64,000 nt of DNA from Enhygromyxa salina. GTDB lineage: Bacteria > Myxococcota_A > Polyangia > Nannocystales > Nannocystaceae. Position numbers and translations under genes: made by a program. Every line of letters starts with the position of its first letter. Position 1 is the stretch's first letter. Below the pieces are notes generated by a model. That model did no database searches and had not been told where the DNA came from. It saw only the letters and a program-made list of their open reading frames with translations. The stretch covers positions 21,767 through 85,766 of the forward strand of contig NZ_JMCC02000025.1 in NCBI RefSeq assembly GCF_000737335.2, read 5' to 3'. Below, piece after piece: positions 53,001 to 62,800 of this stretch.

Positions 53001-53941
53001 CTGGGATCGACGGCGAGCAGCTCCATGCACAGCTGCTCGAGATCCTCCGGGACCGCTTGGTCCGTCAGCGCGCTCGGGTGCTTGGTGACCCCGAGCTGCT
53101 TGTCCGACATCATGGTCAGCGAGGACCCGGTCACGGGCCAGCAGCCGCACAGGGCCTCGTACAACATCACGCCGACGGCGTACCAGTCGGCGGGCGGCCC
53201 GGTCGGCAGGCCCGACGCTTGCTCGGGCGCCATGTAGGCCGGGGTCCCGACCACCTTGGTCTCTTGCTTCGCGCGCTCGTCCTCGAATTCGCTGATCAGT
53301 CCAAAGTCGAGGATCACCACCCGCCCCGCGGGCGTCACCAGCACGTTGGAAGGCTTGAGATCCCGGTGAACCCGACCGGACTCGTGGAGCGCGCGGGTGG
53401 CGTCGACCAGCTGCAGCAAGCAGTGACGCAGCCGGCCTTCCTCGAACAGATCAGCCCCGTTGCCGCCCGTCTTGTCTGGATCGCCACCGTCGAACCCACC
53501 GACCGCCGTGATGCTGCCGCCGCTGAGCTGTCGCGGATCGGCGCTCGAGCCCGTGTGGGTCCCGGTCCCCGTGGTCGCGCCCCGCAGCTGGGTGGGCCGA
53601 GCCGTGGACGCGAAGCTCTGATGGTTCTCGGGGATCGGTCGGACGTGATCCAAAAAGCTGGTCCCGTCGATGTACTCCATCGACAGGTACCACTGCCCCT
53701 CCGACTCGAACAGCTCACCAAGGCTGACCAGGTTGGGATGCGCGAGGCCCTTGACCGAGCGGAACTCGTGCTTGAAGCGCAGCAGTGCCTTGCCGGCCAC
53801 TTGCCCAACCGTCTTGAGCGCGACGCGAACCCGAAGCCGACGATCGTAGGCGAGCGAGACCGTACCCATCCCGCCCTCGCCCAGCGGACCAAGCACCTCG
53901 AAGCGATCGAACAGCGAGCCGGCTGAGTCCTGCGTGTTCAT
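50072..53941 (-). CDS. Protein kinase-AAA ATPase-TPR signalling protein
   Basis: This 1289-aa protein has an N-terminal Hanks kinase (GEGGMGTV; ALK with Lys43; HRDLKPSN with Asp194; DFG 212-214; APE 238-240). It is interrupted at residues ~103-166 by a Gly/Thr-rich insert. A STAND/AAA-16 ATPase (GREFELAELSRAV; Walker A GESGIGKSAL 380-389; VLVIEDLQWADPGS) follows, then about 600 residues of TPR-like helices. It resembles myxobacterial homologues of eukaryotic-like kinase plus MalT/LuxR-type regulators without the DNA-binding tail. It lacks membrane segments. It probably senses a signal through the ATPase/TPR region and phosphorylates proteins. Confidence 0.93.
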   Translation of the reverse strand: MNTQDSAGSLFDRFEVLGPLGEGGMGTVSLAYDRRLRVRVALKTVGQVAGKALLRFKHEFRSVKGLAHPNLVSLGELFESEGQWYLSMEYIDGTSFLDHVRPIPENHQSFASTARPTQLRGATTGTGTHTGSSADPRQLSGGSITAVGGFDGGDPDKTGGNGADLFEEGRLRHCLLQLVDATRALHESGRVHRDLKPSNVLVTPAGRVVILDFGLISEFEDERAKQETKVVGTPAYMAPEQASGLPTGPPADWYAVGVMLYEALCGCWPVTGSSLTMMSDKQLGVTKHPSALTDQAVPEDLEQLCMELLAVDPSARPSGDTILQWLGAGPKAWGGVRDEGPDVSGIRELPCVGREFELAELSRAVAATRTKQARQILIVGESGIGKSALVREAVSRSAAQVNMRPWILRGRCHEHEQVRFKAFDTLVDQLSIELPERFGLVEIRELLPRQAWLLCRAFPVLQRVRAFAEMGVRHGSWQHRGALQRQMFAAFRELFARLAERSHLVLVIEDLQWADPGSWSLLSALTSGTDAPPLAVLATSRTELLEAPPEAALPFLRSASLEQLTLGPLTSADITVLAELHGRPVDGQSALAHSLVEAAAGHPFFLDVLLRSTTDFASADPPSLAECLWTEIAPLGARERAVLDVLAIAERPLEPADLASLAGLDGAELNRALDVLRARLWIRSTSGAHAGRVEVYHDQIRQTLLAHIDADQARATHLAIARMLEVQGEDVERLVSHLLHAGEEVEAAGWAVEAADVAMNAMAFQNAVQLYNLALRHPPEDSADRQELLVARAHALAWTGRGIEAAHAYLDAVTSTVSITSALELRTKAAIHLLSAGQFDTGVDLLADLGRELSLPIPRGETTTMLHLLRERTLLRLRGFRPRAGGVELELGFEERLRLEICSAASRVFLPHDMFLAGYFTATYVRLALRSQDPDRVAIALSLEGVTRSYLGQNSKGEQLMNDADALLDALDAPDPFAVACVALQRGVHIGLVAEDCEQYRQSVTVALRKLRRSGRADRGDDLGVAVRAIMTSLALLMRTIASARAGDYRSLEAQLREYLDDARGRDDRSALIHAYVSPDFGMAHLIQGNPDALLATVNEGLALLDPESFTIGHLSALLSKIRCAIYEGQGEEAMRVFDAGRGRMRASMTVRAPDAKAEACGAEISALLAVRAGRPNMSHRPLLRPIKFLLSYTGTYHRARGEAYQGVMFAQDGDRVRAQAALETALASFVRCRALPYAAAARLALASLTDDRDRAQDHRTQGLRFFLDAGVAEPERFAQMLIPGLGLP

Positions 53942-54030
53942 CCTGGGGAGGCACCGCAGCGAGCGCGGTACCCTGAGGCTACTCGGTCGCGGGGTCGCCT
54001 CAAAACCCCACGAGCTACGAGGGGATGGAG

Positions 54031-54078
54031 GGGAGCAAGCGAGTGAACCGCGAAGTGCGAAGCCGCCCCGCGGGGTCC
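54031..54078 (-). repeat. Degenerate repeat family A copy
   Basis: ggggagcaagcgagtgaaccgcgaagtgcgaag is the reverse complement of ttcgcacttcgcggtcactcgctt(c)gctc of family A. ccgccccgcggggtcc at 54062-54078 takes the place of the CCCCCACA end. In minus-strand reading it starts 3 bp after the stop of the 1460-aa kinase gene. Confidence 0.6.
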
Positions 54079-54081
54079 TAA

Positions 54082-57000
54082 TCAGTACCGCCCACCATCA
54101 GCAAGGATCTGGCGGACGTCGGGGAGGGATTGGTAGCCTTCGCGCAGCTCGTAGTCCCGCAGATCGTCGAGGCGACTCTGGACCGCCCGCGCGGCCTCGG
54201 ACAGGAGCGCGCGCGCCTCGGACTCGTGGCCCTTGTCCCGCAGCAGGCGGCCGAGGTGGTGGAGCGAGCGGACGCCGTCGACCGGGGCGGCGCCGAGGCG
54301 GACGAGGCGCTCGGCGTCGCGCTCGTGGGCGATCGCGCGTTCGCTGTCGCCCTGGCGAGCCGCAATGAGCGCCAGCACGTGGGCAGCGCGGGCGGTGCTC
54401 GAGCGCAGCCCGGACGCGCGGCCACGGTCGTACACGCTGGTCGCGATGAGATCGGCCTCGGCGATCGCCTGCTCGCTGGGCTGTGCGTCGCCGTGCTCGT
54501 TGACGGGGGTCGTGACCAGCACCCGGGCGAGCCGGACCTCTGCCCGCAGCTGGGTGCGGATGTCGCCCCGTCGGGCGGCGACCTTGGCTGCGTCGGTCAG
54601 CAGCACGTGCGCGGCCTCTGGGTCGCCAAGGTGGGCGACGACGATCCCAAGGCTGACCATGACATCGTTGAGCAAGCCTGGGTGGCCGATCGCCTCGTGG
54701 AGCTCGAGCGCCTTTCGCAGGTAGCGCTCGGCCCGTTGGTACAGGCCGATCGCGGTGTAGGCGAGGCCGAGGTTGGCGAGCTTGACCCCAGTGGCGAAGC
54801 GGTCGCCAAGATCCCGATCGATCCCCAGCGCGGCCTTGAAGCAGTCGATCGCCTCTTGGTAGTAGGTGCTGCGTCCGGCGACCTCGCCGAGATTGTTGAG
54901 GGCCTCGGCCTCGAGCCGCCGATGGCCGATGCTGCGGGCGAGGTGCAGGGCCTCGCGGAAGGTCTCGCTGGCGGGCTCGAGCCGGCCGGTCCCAAGCTGA
55001 ACCCGCCCGATCGCACGCAGCAGCCGCACGCGCAGGCGGACGCCCCGATGATCGTGGGCACAAAACACGAGGGAGTCGCGGGCGACGGACTCGGCCTCTT
55101 CGAAGTGGCCGCGCGCGAACATCAGCTCGCTCTCGAGCTCGCCGAGGATCGCCAAGTAGGGCTCGGGCTCGGCGAGCGCGTGGACCTGGGCCTGCAGCCG
55201 CGGGACCAGGCGCGTGGCTCGATGGCTGCGCCCGCACTCGAGGTAAAAGCGCAGCAAACGGAGCGACGCGACCACCTGCTTGACCGGCTTGTCGGGCCCG
55301 TCGAGCGCGTCCGCGACCGCGAGCAGCTGGCGAATATCGGCGCCCTGGGCCCGCCTTCGGCCCCACGCCCGGAGGATCGGCTCGCGCTCGAGCAGCACTT
55401 CGAAGCGGCGGGGATCGTCGGGTTCGAGCGCGCGCAGGGCCTGGCTCAGAAAGTAGTAGGCCTCGACGTTGCCGGCCACGTTCTCGGCGTGGTGGGCGGC
55501 TCGCATGGCCGGGCCGAACGCTTGCTGGAACCGGCCCGCGTGCATCAGGTGATCCGCGATCGGTCCATCGTCGCGGCCCCCGGCGTAGTCGTGGCGGGCC
55601 TGCTTGATCTCGGCCGCGCGCCCGTGCAGGTGCTCGAGCGAGGCGAGCGGGATCTGAGCCTTGCAGACTTCGTGGAGGCTGACGGTCACGAAGCGCAGGC
55701 CGTGATCATGACGAGGCTGACGGTCGCGCTGGCGGCCACGCCCCGCGTCCGAGCCCCCCGACATGTCCTGGGTGCCGGGCAGGTCGTGCTCGATGAAGCT
55801 GGCGTCGAGCAGGGTCTCGAGCTCGCGGGTCACGTCGCGATCGAGCAGATCGGCGAGCTCGGCCGCGCGGAAGCTGCGACCGAGCACCGCCGCGCCCAGC
55901 AGCGTGTCGCGGTCGGAGGGCGCGAGATCGTCGACCCGGGCCTGCAGCGCGGCTTCGATGCTGGGCGGCAGCTCGATCTGCGCCCCGCGCTCACGGACGA
56001 CCAGGTAGCGAGCTTGGGCGTTCCAGGCGATCGTGCCGTGGTGCAGCAGTGACGCGAGGATCTCTTCGATGAACAGCGGGTGGCCGCCAGTGCGGGCGAG
56101 GATCGCGTCGCACAGCTCGGCGGCTTCACGAGGATCTTCGAACCGGCGCAGGATCATCTCGCGGGCCGCGGCCGGGTCGAGCTCGGGCAGCTCGACCACG
56201 CTGACACCTTTGCGCGCGGCGAAGTCCGAGGCGCGTGGGCCCGGCCGCGCGGTCGTGATCCCGAGGATCGGCAACGGGTGGCTGGCGTCGGCCCACTCCT
56301 CGAGCACGCGCAAGCTGGGCTCGTCGATGAAGTGGAGGTTTTCAATGACGATCAGGACCGGCCGTCGCTGGGCGAGCGAGCGGATCAGCCTGCGGATCAA
56401 CCGGTGGATCCGCTCGCGACGCTGGCGCGGATCGAGCTCCCGCTCGACCCCGCCGCTGGCCCCCGTGAAGTACAGCCCGAGCGCGGACACCAGCGCGGTC
56501 GCGAGCTGCTCGGCCTCGCGGACGCCGTAGTCCTCGAGCTTGCGGATGATCGTCTCGAGCCGGGTGTCGGACTCGATCCGCAAGAACCGACGCAGCAAGG
56601 TCAAGAACACGCCAAGCGGCTGGTTGCGCGTGGACCACTGGCCCACGCCACGCAACACCGCGCACGCCGATGACGGCAACGACGCGACGAAGCGATCGAT
56701 GATCGCCTGCTTGCCCATGCCGGGGCCGCCGTGGATCAGCAGGCTGCGGCTGATCGGCCCGCGGATCGCCTCGGCGAAGCTGTCGCGCAGGGCCTTGAGC
56801 TCGAGCTCGCGTCCAAACAGCGACTTGCGGCCAACCCAGGTCTGCTGGCTGCGGCGCTCGGCCTCGGACAGCGGCCCGAGCACCGGGGCCACGCGCTGGA
56901 AGTCGGCGGCCCACGGCGAGCCGGCGGACGCCTCGGGGATCTGCGGATCGAGCCAGCCGGCCTCGCCGATCCGCCATGATCGACGCAGGCGCTCGGCGAG

Positions 57001-58464
57001 CTCGCCGGCGACCATGATCGGCTCTTCGACGACGTGACGACCGACGCGATCGAGCTGCTCGGCGAGGCCCGGCGGCAGCTCGATGACCAGCTTGCCGAGC
57101 TTGCCGTCTTCGCCGCGGACCAGCGTGACGTGGGTGGTCAGCAACACCAGGCCCAGATCCACGCCGGGCGCGAACTCGGCGACGCTCTCGCGCATGGTTC
57201 GGGCCACCCGCAGCGCACGCTCGGCGTCGTCGCTGGCGCTGAGCATGGTCCCAAACACCAACAGCGCGCCGCGGTCGTCGAGCCGCTGCACGTGGGCCTC
57301 GCGCTTGAACGCGACGTCGCGGACCAGATCCAGCAGCGGGCGGACGTTCAGCGGGGTGTCGCGCGGCGCCGAGCCGGGCTCGAAGCTGGCGTACAACAGC
57401 ACGCAGCGGGCCGAGCTGCGGACCGGGACCAGCGCGAGCTCGGAGTCGCCGACCTCGCGGGTCTCGACCACCGACAGCGACGAGGGGGCCCGCGACGCGG
57501 GCCGGACCGCGTGCTTTTGCGGCTCGTCACCGCGGTAGCTGCCGAGGTACTGCGAGAGGACCTCGTCGTCGACGACCGGATCGGCGCGGTGCAGGAACTG
57601 GGCGAGCGCCGACTGCATCTCGCGGGCGGACTCCCAGCGATGATCCGGGTCGCGGGCGAGCGCCTTGTCGACGATCTGCGCGAGCTCGTCGGACAGGTCG
57701 GGGGCCCGCTCGAGGATCGGCGGGATCGCCTGGTTGCGGACCATGTTGAGGGCCTCGAGCCGATCCCGCGTGCGGAACAACAGCTCGCCGGTCAGCAGCT
57801 CGTGGAGCACCACGCCCAGCGAGTAGATGTCCGAGCGCTGATCGACCGGCCGGCCCATCGACTGCTCGGGGGACATGTACGCGACCTTGCCCTTGATCGT
57901 CTCGATCTCGGGCGGCGCGTGGCCCTTGTCCCAGGCCTTGCGGGTGCGGGCGATGCCAAAGTCGAGGATCTTGACCTGGCCCTCCCAGCTCAGCATCAAA
58001 TTGTGCGGGCTGACGTCGCGGTGGACGATCCCGAGCGGGGTCCCGTAGTCGTCACACTTGCGGTGCGCATAGGCGAGCCCCGAGGCGACCTGGTGACCCA
58101 CGTACGCGCCGATCACCGCGGGGAAGCCGTCCTCGCGCCCGCGCACGGCGTGAAACAGGCGCATCAGATCCACGCCCTCGATCAGCTCCATCGCCAGGTA
58201 GAAGGTGCCGCGGATCTGACCGAAGTCGAACACCTGCACGATGTTGGCGTGGTTGAGGCTCAACGCGATCTTGGCCTCGTCGACGAACATCCGCGTGAAG
58301 TCGCGATCGTCGGCGAAGTCTGCCCGGATGCGCTTGATGACGACCCACTTGGTCAGGCCCTCGGCCACGCGGACGCTGGCCTGGTAGACCTCGGCCATGC
58401 CGCCCTCCCCGATCACACGGGTGAGCACGTAGCGGCCGAAAGGGCGGGGGAGGTCGTCGGTCAT
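54082..58464 (-). CDS. Protein kinase with cyclase-like, AAA and TPR domains
   Basis: The 1460-aa product starts at ATG 58464 (MTDDLPRPFGRYVL); the frame extends 34 codons further. The kinase has GEGGMAEV, VVIK with Lys44, HRDVSPHN (148-155, typical of myxobacterial kinases), DFG 168-170 and SPE 198-200. Residues ~390-520 (RCVLLYASFEPGSAP, GALLVFGTMLSASDDAERALRVARTMRE, LGLVLLTTHVTLVRGEDGK) resemble a degenerate class III nucleotide cyclase. A STAND ATPase (FGRELELKALRDSF; Walker A GGPGMGKQAI; VLIVIENLHFID) and ~500 residues of TPRs (ALNNLGEVAGRSTYYQEAIDCFKAALGI) follow. It is similar in plan to the adjacent kinase. Confidence 0.93.
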   Translation of the reverse strand: MTDDLPRPFGRYVLTRVIGEGGMAEVYQASVRVAEGLTKWVVIKRIRADFADDRDFTRMFVDEAKIALSLNHANIVQVFDFGQIRGTFYLAMELIEGVDLMRLFHAVRGREDGFPAVIGAYVGHQVASGLAYAHRKCDDYGTPLGIVHRDVSPHNLMLSWEGQVKILDFGIARTRKAWDKGHAPPEIETIKGKVAYMSPEQSMGRPVDQRSDIYSLGVVLHELLTGELLFRTRDRLEALNMVRNQAIPPILERAPDLSDELAQIVDKALARDPDHRWESAREMQSALAQFLHRADPVVDDEVLSQYLGSYRGDEPQKHAVRPASRAPSSLSVVETREVGDSELALVPVRSSARCVLLYASFEPGSAPRDTPLNVRPLLDLVRDVAFKREAHVQRLDDRGALLVFGTMLSASDDAERALRVARTMRESVAEFAPGVDLGLVLLTTHVTLVRGEDGKLGKLVIELPPGLAEQLDRVGRHVVEEPIMVAGELAERLRRSWRIGEAGWLDPQIPEASAGSPWAADFQRVAPVLGPLSEAERRSQQTWVGRKSLFGRELELKALRDSFAEAIRGPISRSLLIHGGPGMGKQAIIDRFVASLPSSACAVLRGVGQWSTRNQPLGVFLTLLRRFLRIESDTRLETIIRKLEDYGVREAEQLATALVSALGLYFTGASGGVERELDPRQRRERIHRLIRRLIRSLAQRRPVLIVIENLHFIDEPSLRVLEEWADASHPLPILGITTARPGPRASDFAARKGVSVVELPELDPAAAREMILRRFEDPREAAELCDAILARTGGHPLFIEEILASLLHHGTIAWNAQARYLVVRERGAQIELPPSIEAALQARVDDLAPSDRDTLLGAAVLGRSFRAAELADLLDRDVTRELETLLDASFIEHDLPGTQDMSGGSDAGRGRQRDRQPRHDHGLRFVTVSLHEVCKAQIPLASLEHLHGRAAEIKQARHDYAGGRDDGPIADHLMHAGRFQQAFGPAMRAAHHAENVAGNVEAYYFLSQALRALEPDDPRRFEVLLEREPILRAWGRRRAQGADIRQLLAVADALDGPDKPVKQVVASLRLLRFYLECGRSHRATRLVPRLQAQVHALAEPEPYLAILGELESELMFARGHFEEAESVARDSLVFCAHDHRGVRLRVRLLRAIGRVQLGTGRLEPASETFREALHLARSIGHRRLEAEALNNLGEVAGRSTYYQEAIDCFKAALGIDRDLGDRFATGVKLANLGLAYTAIGLYQRAERYLRKALELHEAIGHPGLLNDVMVSLGIVVAHLGDPEAAHVLLTDAAKVAARRGDIRTQLRAEVRLARVLVTTPVNEHGDAQPSEQAIAEADLIATSVYDRGRASGLRSSTARAAHVLALIAARQGDSERAIAHERDAERLVRLGAAPVDGVRSLHHLGRLLRDKGHESEARALLSEAARAVQSRLDDLRDYELREGYQSLPDVRQILADGGRY

Positions 58465-59897
58465 GCGCGCGCTCGGGGGGTGGTCGGACCGTGTACCACC
58501 GGTGGCGGCGCGCGTCATCGCGGGTCTGGTCTGGGCGTCGAGAGGGGGTTGGCTGCGCTCGAACACATGTTCTGAGCTGAGCTGGCGGTCAGCTCGGGCG
58601 CGGGCGTCGGCAGCGTGAGCGCGACCGAGATCGACCGGGTCGTGGCTGGGATCGGCGACTCGAACGGGGGCCGCATGTCAACCCGGAGCCTGGCCTTGGT
58701 CGTCGCGGCGCGGACCTCGAAGCGGCCGCGCGCGCGGGGGTTCACAGATGCTCGGGGCGTCGGCGGCCGGTGAGTCGACGGCGATGTGGGTGGGCGACGC
58801 GGCGTCCACCGCGACGGTCAGCTCGGTCCAGGGAAGTCTGCGGTTTCGATCGTGGGTCGACACGGAGCCGGCAGCATTCGCGGACGGTTCGCGAAGACTG
58901 CCATGATGACGACGATGTGTGGACCCCTGGCTGCGGAGCGAGACGGCGGATCAGCTCGTCGCCCAGAGCTCGGGCCAGGTGCGCGTACATCATCGAGACC
59001 ACGATCGAGCCGTGACCAAGCCGGGGAGCGCGTCTTGCGGTTGACGTTTGGATCGTTCTTGTTCGCGACGCACGGGGAGCTCATCCGTGAGTGCTCCGGT
59101 CGCTGCGCGAGCGCGCCGGGGGGCAAGTCCAACGCCACTGGGTGTGGCGCAGCACCGTGGCGTGGAGAGACCCGACCAGTGAAAAAACGAACAGTTGGTG
59201 GGAGGGAGGCGGTCTTCGAATTTTCGCATCGACGCCCGTGCTCACAGGCTCAGATGCTCAGCTGCACACGCGGTGTTGCACGGCAGGAGGTCGAGGCCAT
59301 CGACGCTGCGCTCGCGGCCTGATCCAATGCAACATCAGGGGCAAGGCGAGGTCGCGCTCTCGTGTCGTAGCGATCTCTGCGGGCTCGTTGATTCACAAGT
59401 GGCTACACCCTCGAATCCAAGTTGAGGGAATGGTCACGAACAACGCGGGCCCGGGTCCAATCGCGGGGAGGGGAGCAGACCAGCTTCTCGTGTGGTTGAG
59501 CGACGAACTTTCTCGCTCTCGTACCCACCATCGTCGGTTGAGAGGACTTCAGGACGGAGAGTTGGGCCGCGGGCAGACTCGAGGGGGCGCGAGATCAAGG
59601 CTTGACCCTTCGCATTGTGTCTGGCACAAAGGCGCTTGGGACCTGCCAGTCACTAAAGGGGGCCGGGGAAGGTGGACTGATTCACCCTCCAGCTTCGTGA
59701 GGGCTGGGGGAGCGAACGAGCGAACGCTCTGCTCGATGTGTAGCTGAACCTTCAGCTGCATGTATGCGCAATGAGCGAGGCCGAGAACACCCAGAAACAC
59801 ATATTTGCGAGGAAAGCGCTGCGGGATGGCCAAGTTGACGACTTGGTTGTTTCGCCAATGTGTCTGCAATGTAGACACAAGATGTCCTCATTGGCCC
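58465..59897. pseudogene. Gene-poor gap, possibly decayed genes, before the PKS
   Basis: This is the longest stretch without a convincing gene. On the minus strand three short pieces in three different frames look weakly protein-like: 58742-59002 (MVSMMYAHLARALGDELIRRLAPQPG), 58680-58860 (LPWTELTVAVDAASPTHIAVDSP) and 58560-58745 (RGRFEVRAATTKARLRVDMRPP). Together they may be a frameshifted remnant. 59000-59760 shows nothing coherent, and GC drops near 59750-59900. The gap separates the kinase gene from the polyketide synthase and may be a cluster boundary. Confidence 0.35.
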
Positions 59898-62800
59898 ATG
59901 CGACCCATGACAGAATATTCGCAATTCTCGGAGACGTTTTTGATCACAGCCGAGAACCCGCTGCTCAGTGGCCATGTCGTGTATGGCCGCAGTCTGTTGC
60001 CAGGCGTGGGCTATGTCGACCTCGTCTTGCAGGTGCTCGCCCGTCAGGGGTTCCCGATGCACGAGCTCGAGCTTCGCAAGCTGACGATCTTTGCCCCTCT
60101 GGTGGCGGATCAGGGAGCCCCGGTGCAGACGACGGTCGCCGGCCAGCCCGTGGGCACGGGGGGCTGGCGCGTCGAGGTTCGGAGTCGACGGGAAGGGGAC
60201 ACGACGGAGGTGCTCCACGCCGTCGTCGATGCTGTCGCGCGCGAGCCCAAGCGCTTCACGGGCCGCCTCGCCCTGCCCTTGGCGCGGCCCCGAGAGTTCA
60301 CGCCGCTCACAGAGATCTACGGGTGGTGCAAAAACCAGGATCTTCGCCACTCGGGCATCATGAAGATCGAGGGCGGGGTCCATCATCGCGCCGACGACTG
60401 GATCGCCGAGGTCGAGCTCGGCTCCGCCTACCACGGCACGACCAGCTCATTCTTGTTTCACCCGGCGCTGTTCGAAGCCGGCCTGCTCGGGGGCGGCGTC
60501 GCGATCGGCATGCTCTATCCCGGCGATGACGGGCCCGGGCTCTACCTTCCGCTGATGTTCGAGTCGTTCCGTGCGGCGGGTGGGCTCGGCAAGCGCTGTT
60601 ACGTCCGCGTGCCAACGGACTCGGTTCATCGCGACGAGGAGCTCGTCCGCTTGCGCGTCGAGTTTTACGACGAAGCGGGGGTCCAGGTCGCCGAGATCGG
60701 CCAGTTCGTGGGCAAGCGGGTGCGTGTGGCGTCCTCCCTCGATGTCCGCGAAGGGGGCGGTGAGGCGAGGCAGAGCTCGGCCCTGCGCCCCGCGGCGGCC
60801 CAGGCCCGACCCGAGGCTGGTTCGCCAGCGGGGGTCGTGGGTATCTTGCGCGGCCTCGTCGCCTCGGCTGTGGGGCTCGAGCCAGACCAGGTCGAGCTCG
60901 ACATTGGGTACTACGAGCTGGGGCTGGCCTCGGCCGACCTGCTCCACGTCGTCGCGGCGCTGGAGACCGAGCTGTCGCTCTCGCTGTCGCCAACGATCAT
61001 GTTCGAGCACCGGACGATCTCCGAGCTCGCCGAGATGCTGGAGGCGCAGCTGCCGGCCGATCACCCCGCGCTCACGGGGGCCAGTGCGCCCCTCGTGTCG
61101 GCGGCGGAGCCGGCCGAGGCAGAGGGGCTCGCGAGCCCGAGCGCCCGGATCGCTCCGCCCGATCGGCCGGCTCCGGTGCCCGCACCGGTGCCGGCTCCGG
61201 CTCCGGCTCCGGTGCCCGCTCCGGCTCCAGCGGTCGTCGGGAGCACGGCGCAGCGGCGGGCTCGCGTGGTTGCAAGGGTGACCGAGGACGTCGCCGAGCT
61301 GCTCGCGGTCCCGGCTGGGCACATCGGGGCAGGGGTCGAGTTTCAGGAGCTGGGGCTCGACTGGAGCAACCTCGTCGAGCTCGCCGCGCGACTCGACGCG
61401 CGCTACGACGTGCGCTTGCCTCAGGCATTGTTCGCGGAGCTGCGGACGATCGATGCCGTGGCCGCCCACCTCGTTGCGACCCATCTGGGCCAGGTCCAGA
61501 GCCCGACCTCGTCCGTGGCCGCCGCCGAACCGCCAGCGGGCGGGTGGTTGCGTCCGTCGGGCCGGACCGCGAAGGGGGGGCTGCTGCTGCGTGGTCACCT
61601 GTCGGGCGACGAGCCCTTCCTCGCTGGCCACCGCGTCGAAGGCAAGCGTGTGCTCCCGGGCGTCGCCCACCTCGAGCTGGCGCGGGCGGCCTTCGCCGAG
61701 CTCGGGCAAGGGCCCGAGCAAGGGGCCGAGCTCGGTGCGGTCGAGCTGCGCGATGTCGTGTGGTTGCGCCCGGTCGTGGCGGGGGCGGGCGGCGTCGAGC
61801 TCGAGCTCGAGCTCGAGGAGCACACGACGGGCGTCCACAGCTTCGAGATCTATAGCCTCGACGACCAGGGCGAGCGGACGCTGTGTAGCGAGGGGCGGAT
61901 CACGCCCGCGGTCGCGGGCGCGCTCGAGTCCGTCGAGCTCGCGGGCCTGCGCGCCCGCTGCAGCGAGGCGCGCTTCGACGCCGAGCAGATCTACGCCCGC
62001 TACGCCGAGCTCGGCCTCGACTATGGTCATGACCACCGGGCCCTCGCCGGGCTCGAGATTGGGCATGACGAGGCCGGGCGCCCCGAGGTCCTCGCGCGCC
62101 TCGAGCTGCCCCCGGCCTCGGCTGGGCTCGGCGCGTGGGCGCTCAATCCCGCGACCCTCGACGGCGCGCTGCAAGCGACGATCGGGCTGTGGCTCACGGA
62201 GGAGGGCAGCGGCAGCCTGGCGCTGCCCTTCGTGCTCGAGCGTCTCGAGCTCCTCGCGCCGATCCCCGCGCGCGCCTACGCGTGGATCCGCCATCGCGCT
62301 GGCCGGGCCACGGACACCAAGTCGGCCCGCCTCGAGCTCAGCATCTGCGACGAGCGTGGGCGCGTGTGTGCGCAGCTCGTCGGCCTGAGCACGCGAGCCG
62401 TGTCGCGGCGGAGCGAGGCGCCGGCCCCAGGCCCAGAACGCATCGAGGCCGTCGTCGGTCCGCGCGCGGCGGCTTCACGGCCCGAGATCGCGATCGTCGG
62501 GCTTGGCGGCCGCTACCCCGAGGCTCCCGACCTCGATGCGTTCTGGGCCAACCTCCGCGGAGGTCGCGACTGCGTCGGCGAGATCCCTGCCGATCGCTGG
62601 GACCACGAGCGCTACGCCGAGGGCGAGGGCTACACGACCTGCAAGTGGGGCGGGTTCCTCGACGAGATCGATCGCTTTGATCCGCTGTTCTTCCAGATCT
62701 CCAAGCTCGAGGCCGAGTACCTCGACCCCCAAGAGCGGATTTTTCTCGAGTGTGCCCACCACACGCTCGAGGACGCGGGCTACACCGGCGACGCGCTCGG

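Noticed and set aside
50975..53926. 983-codon plus-strand frame antisense to the kinase-TPR gene
   Set aside because: Mirror of the kinase gene; no motif.
59091..59747. 218-codon plus-strand frame ahead of the PKS
   Set aside because: Irregular composition (many Arg/Trp/Cys), no motif, no ribosome-binding site.
60447..62294. 615-codon open frame antisense to the PKS
   Set aside because: The plus strand encodes ordered DH/ACP/DH domains with catalytic motifs; the minus frame has none.
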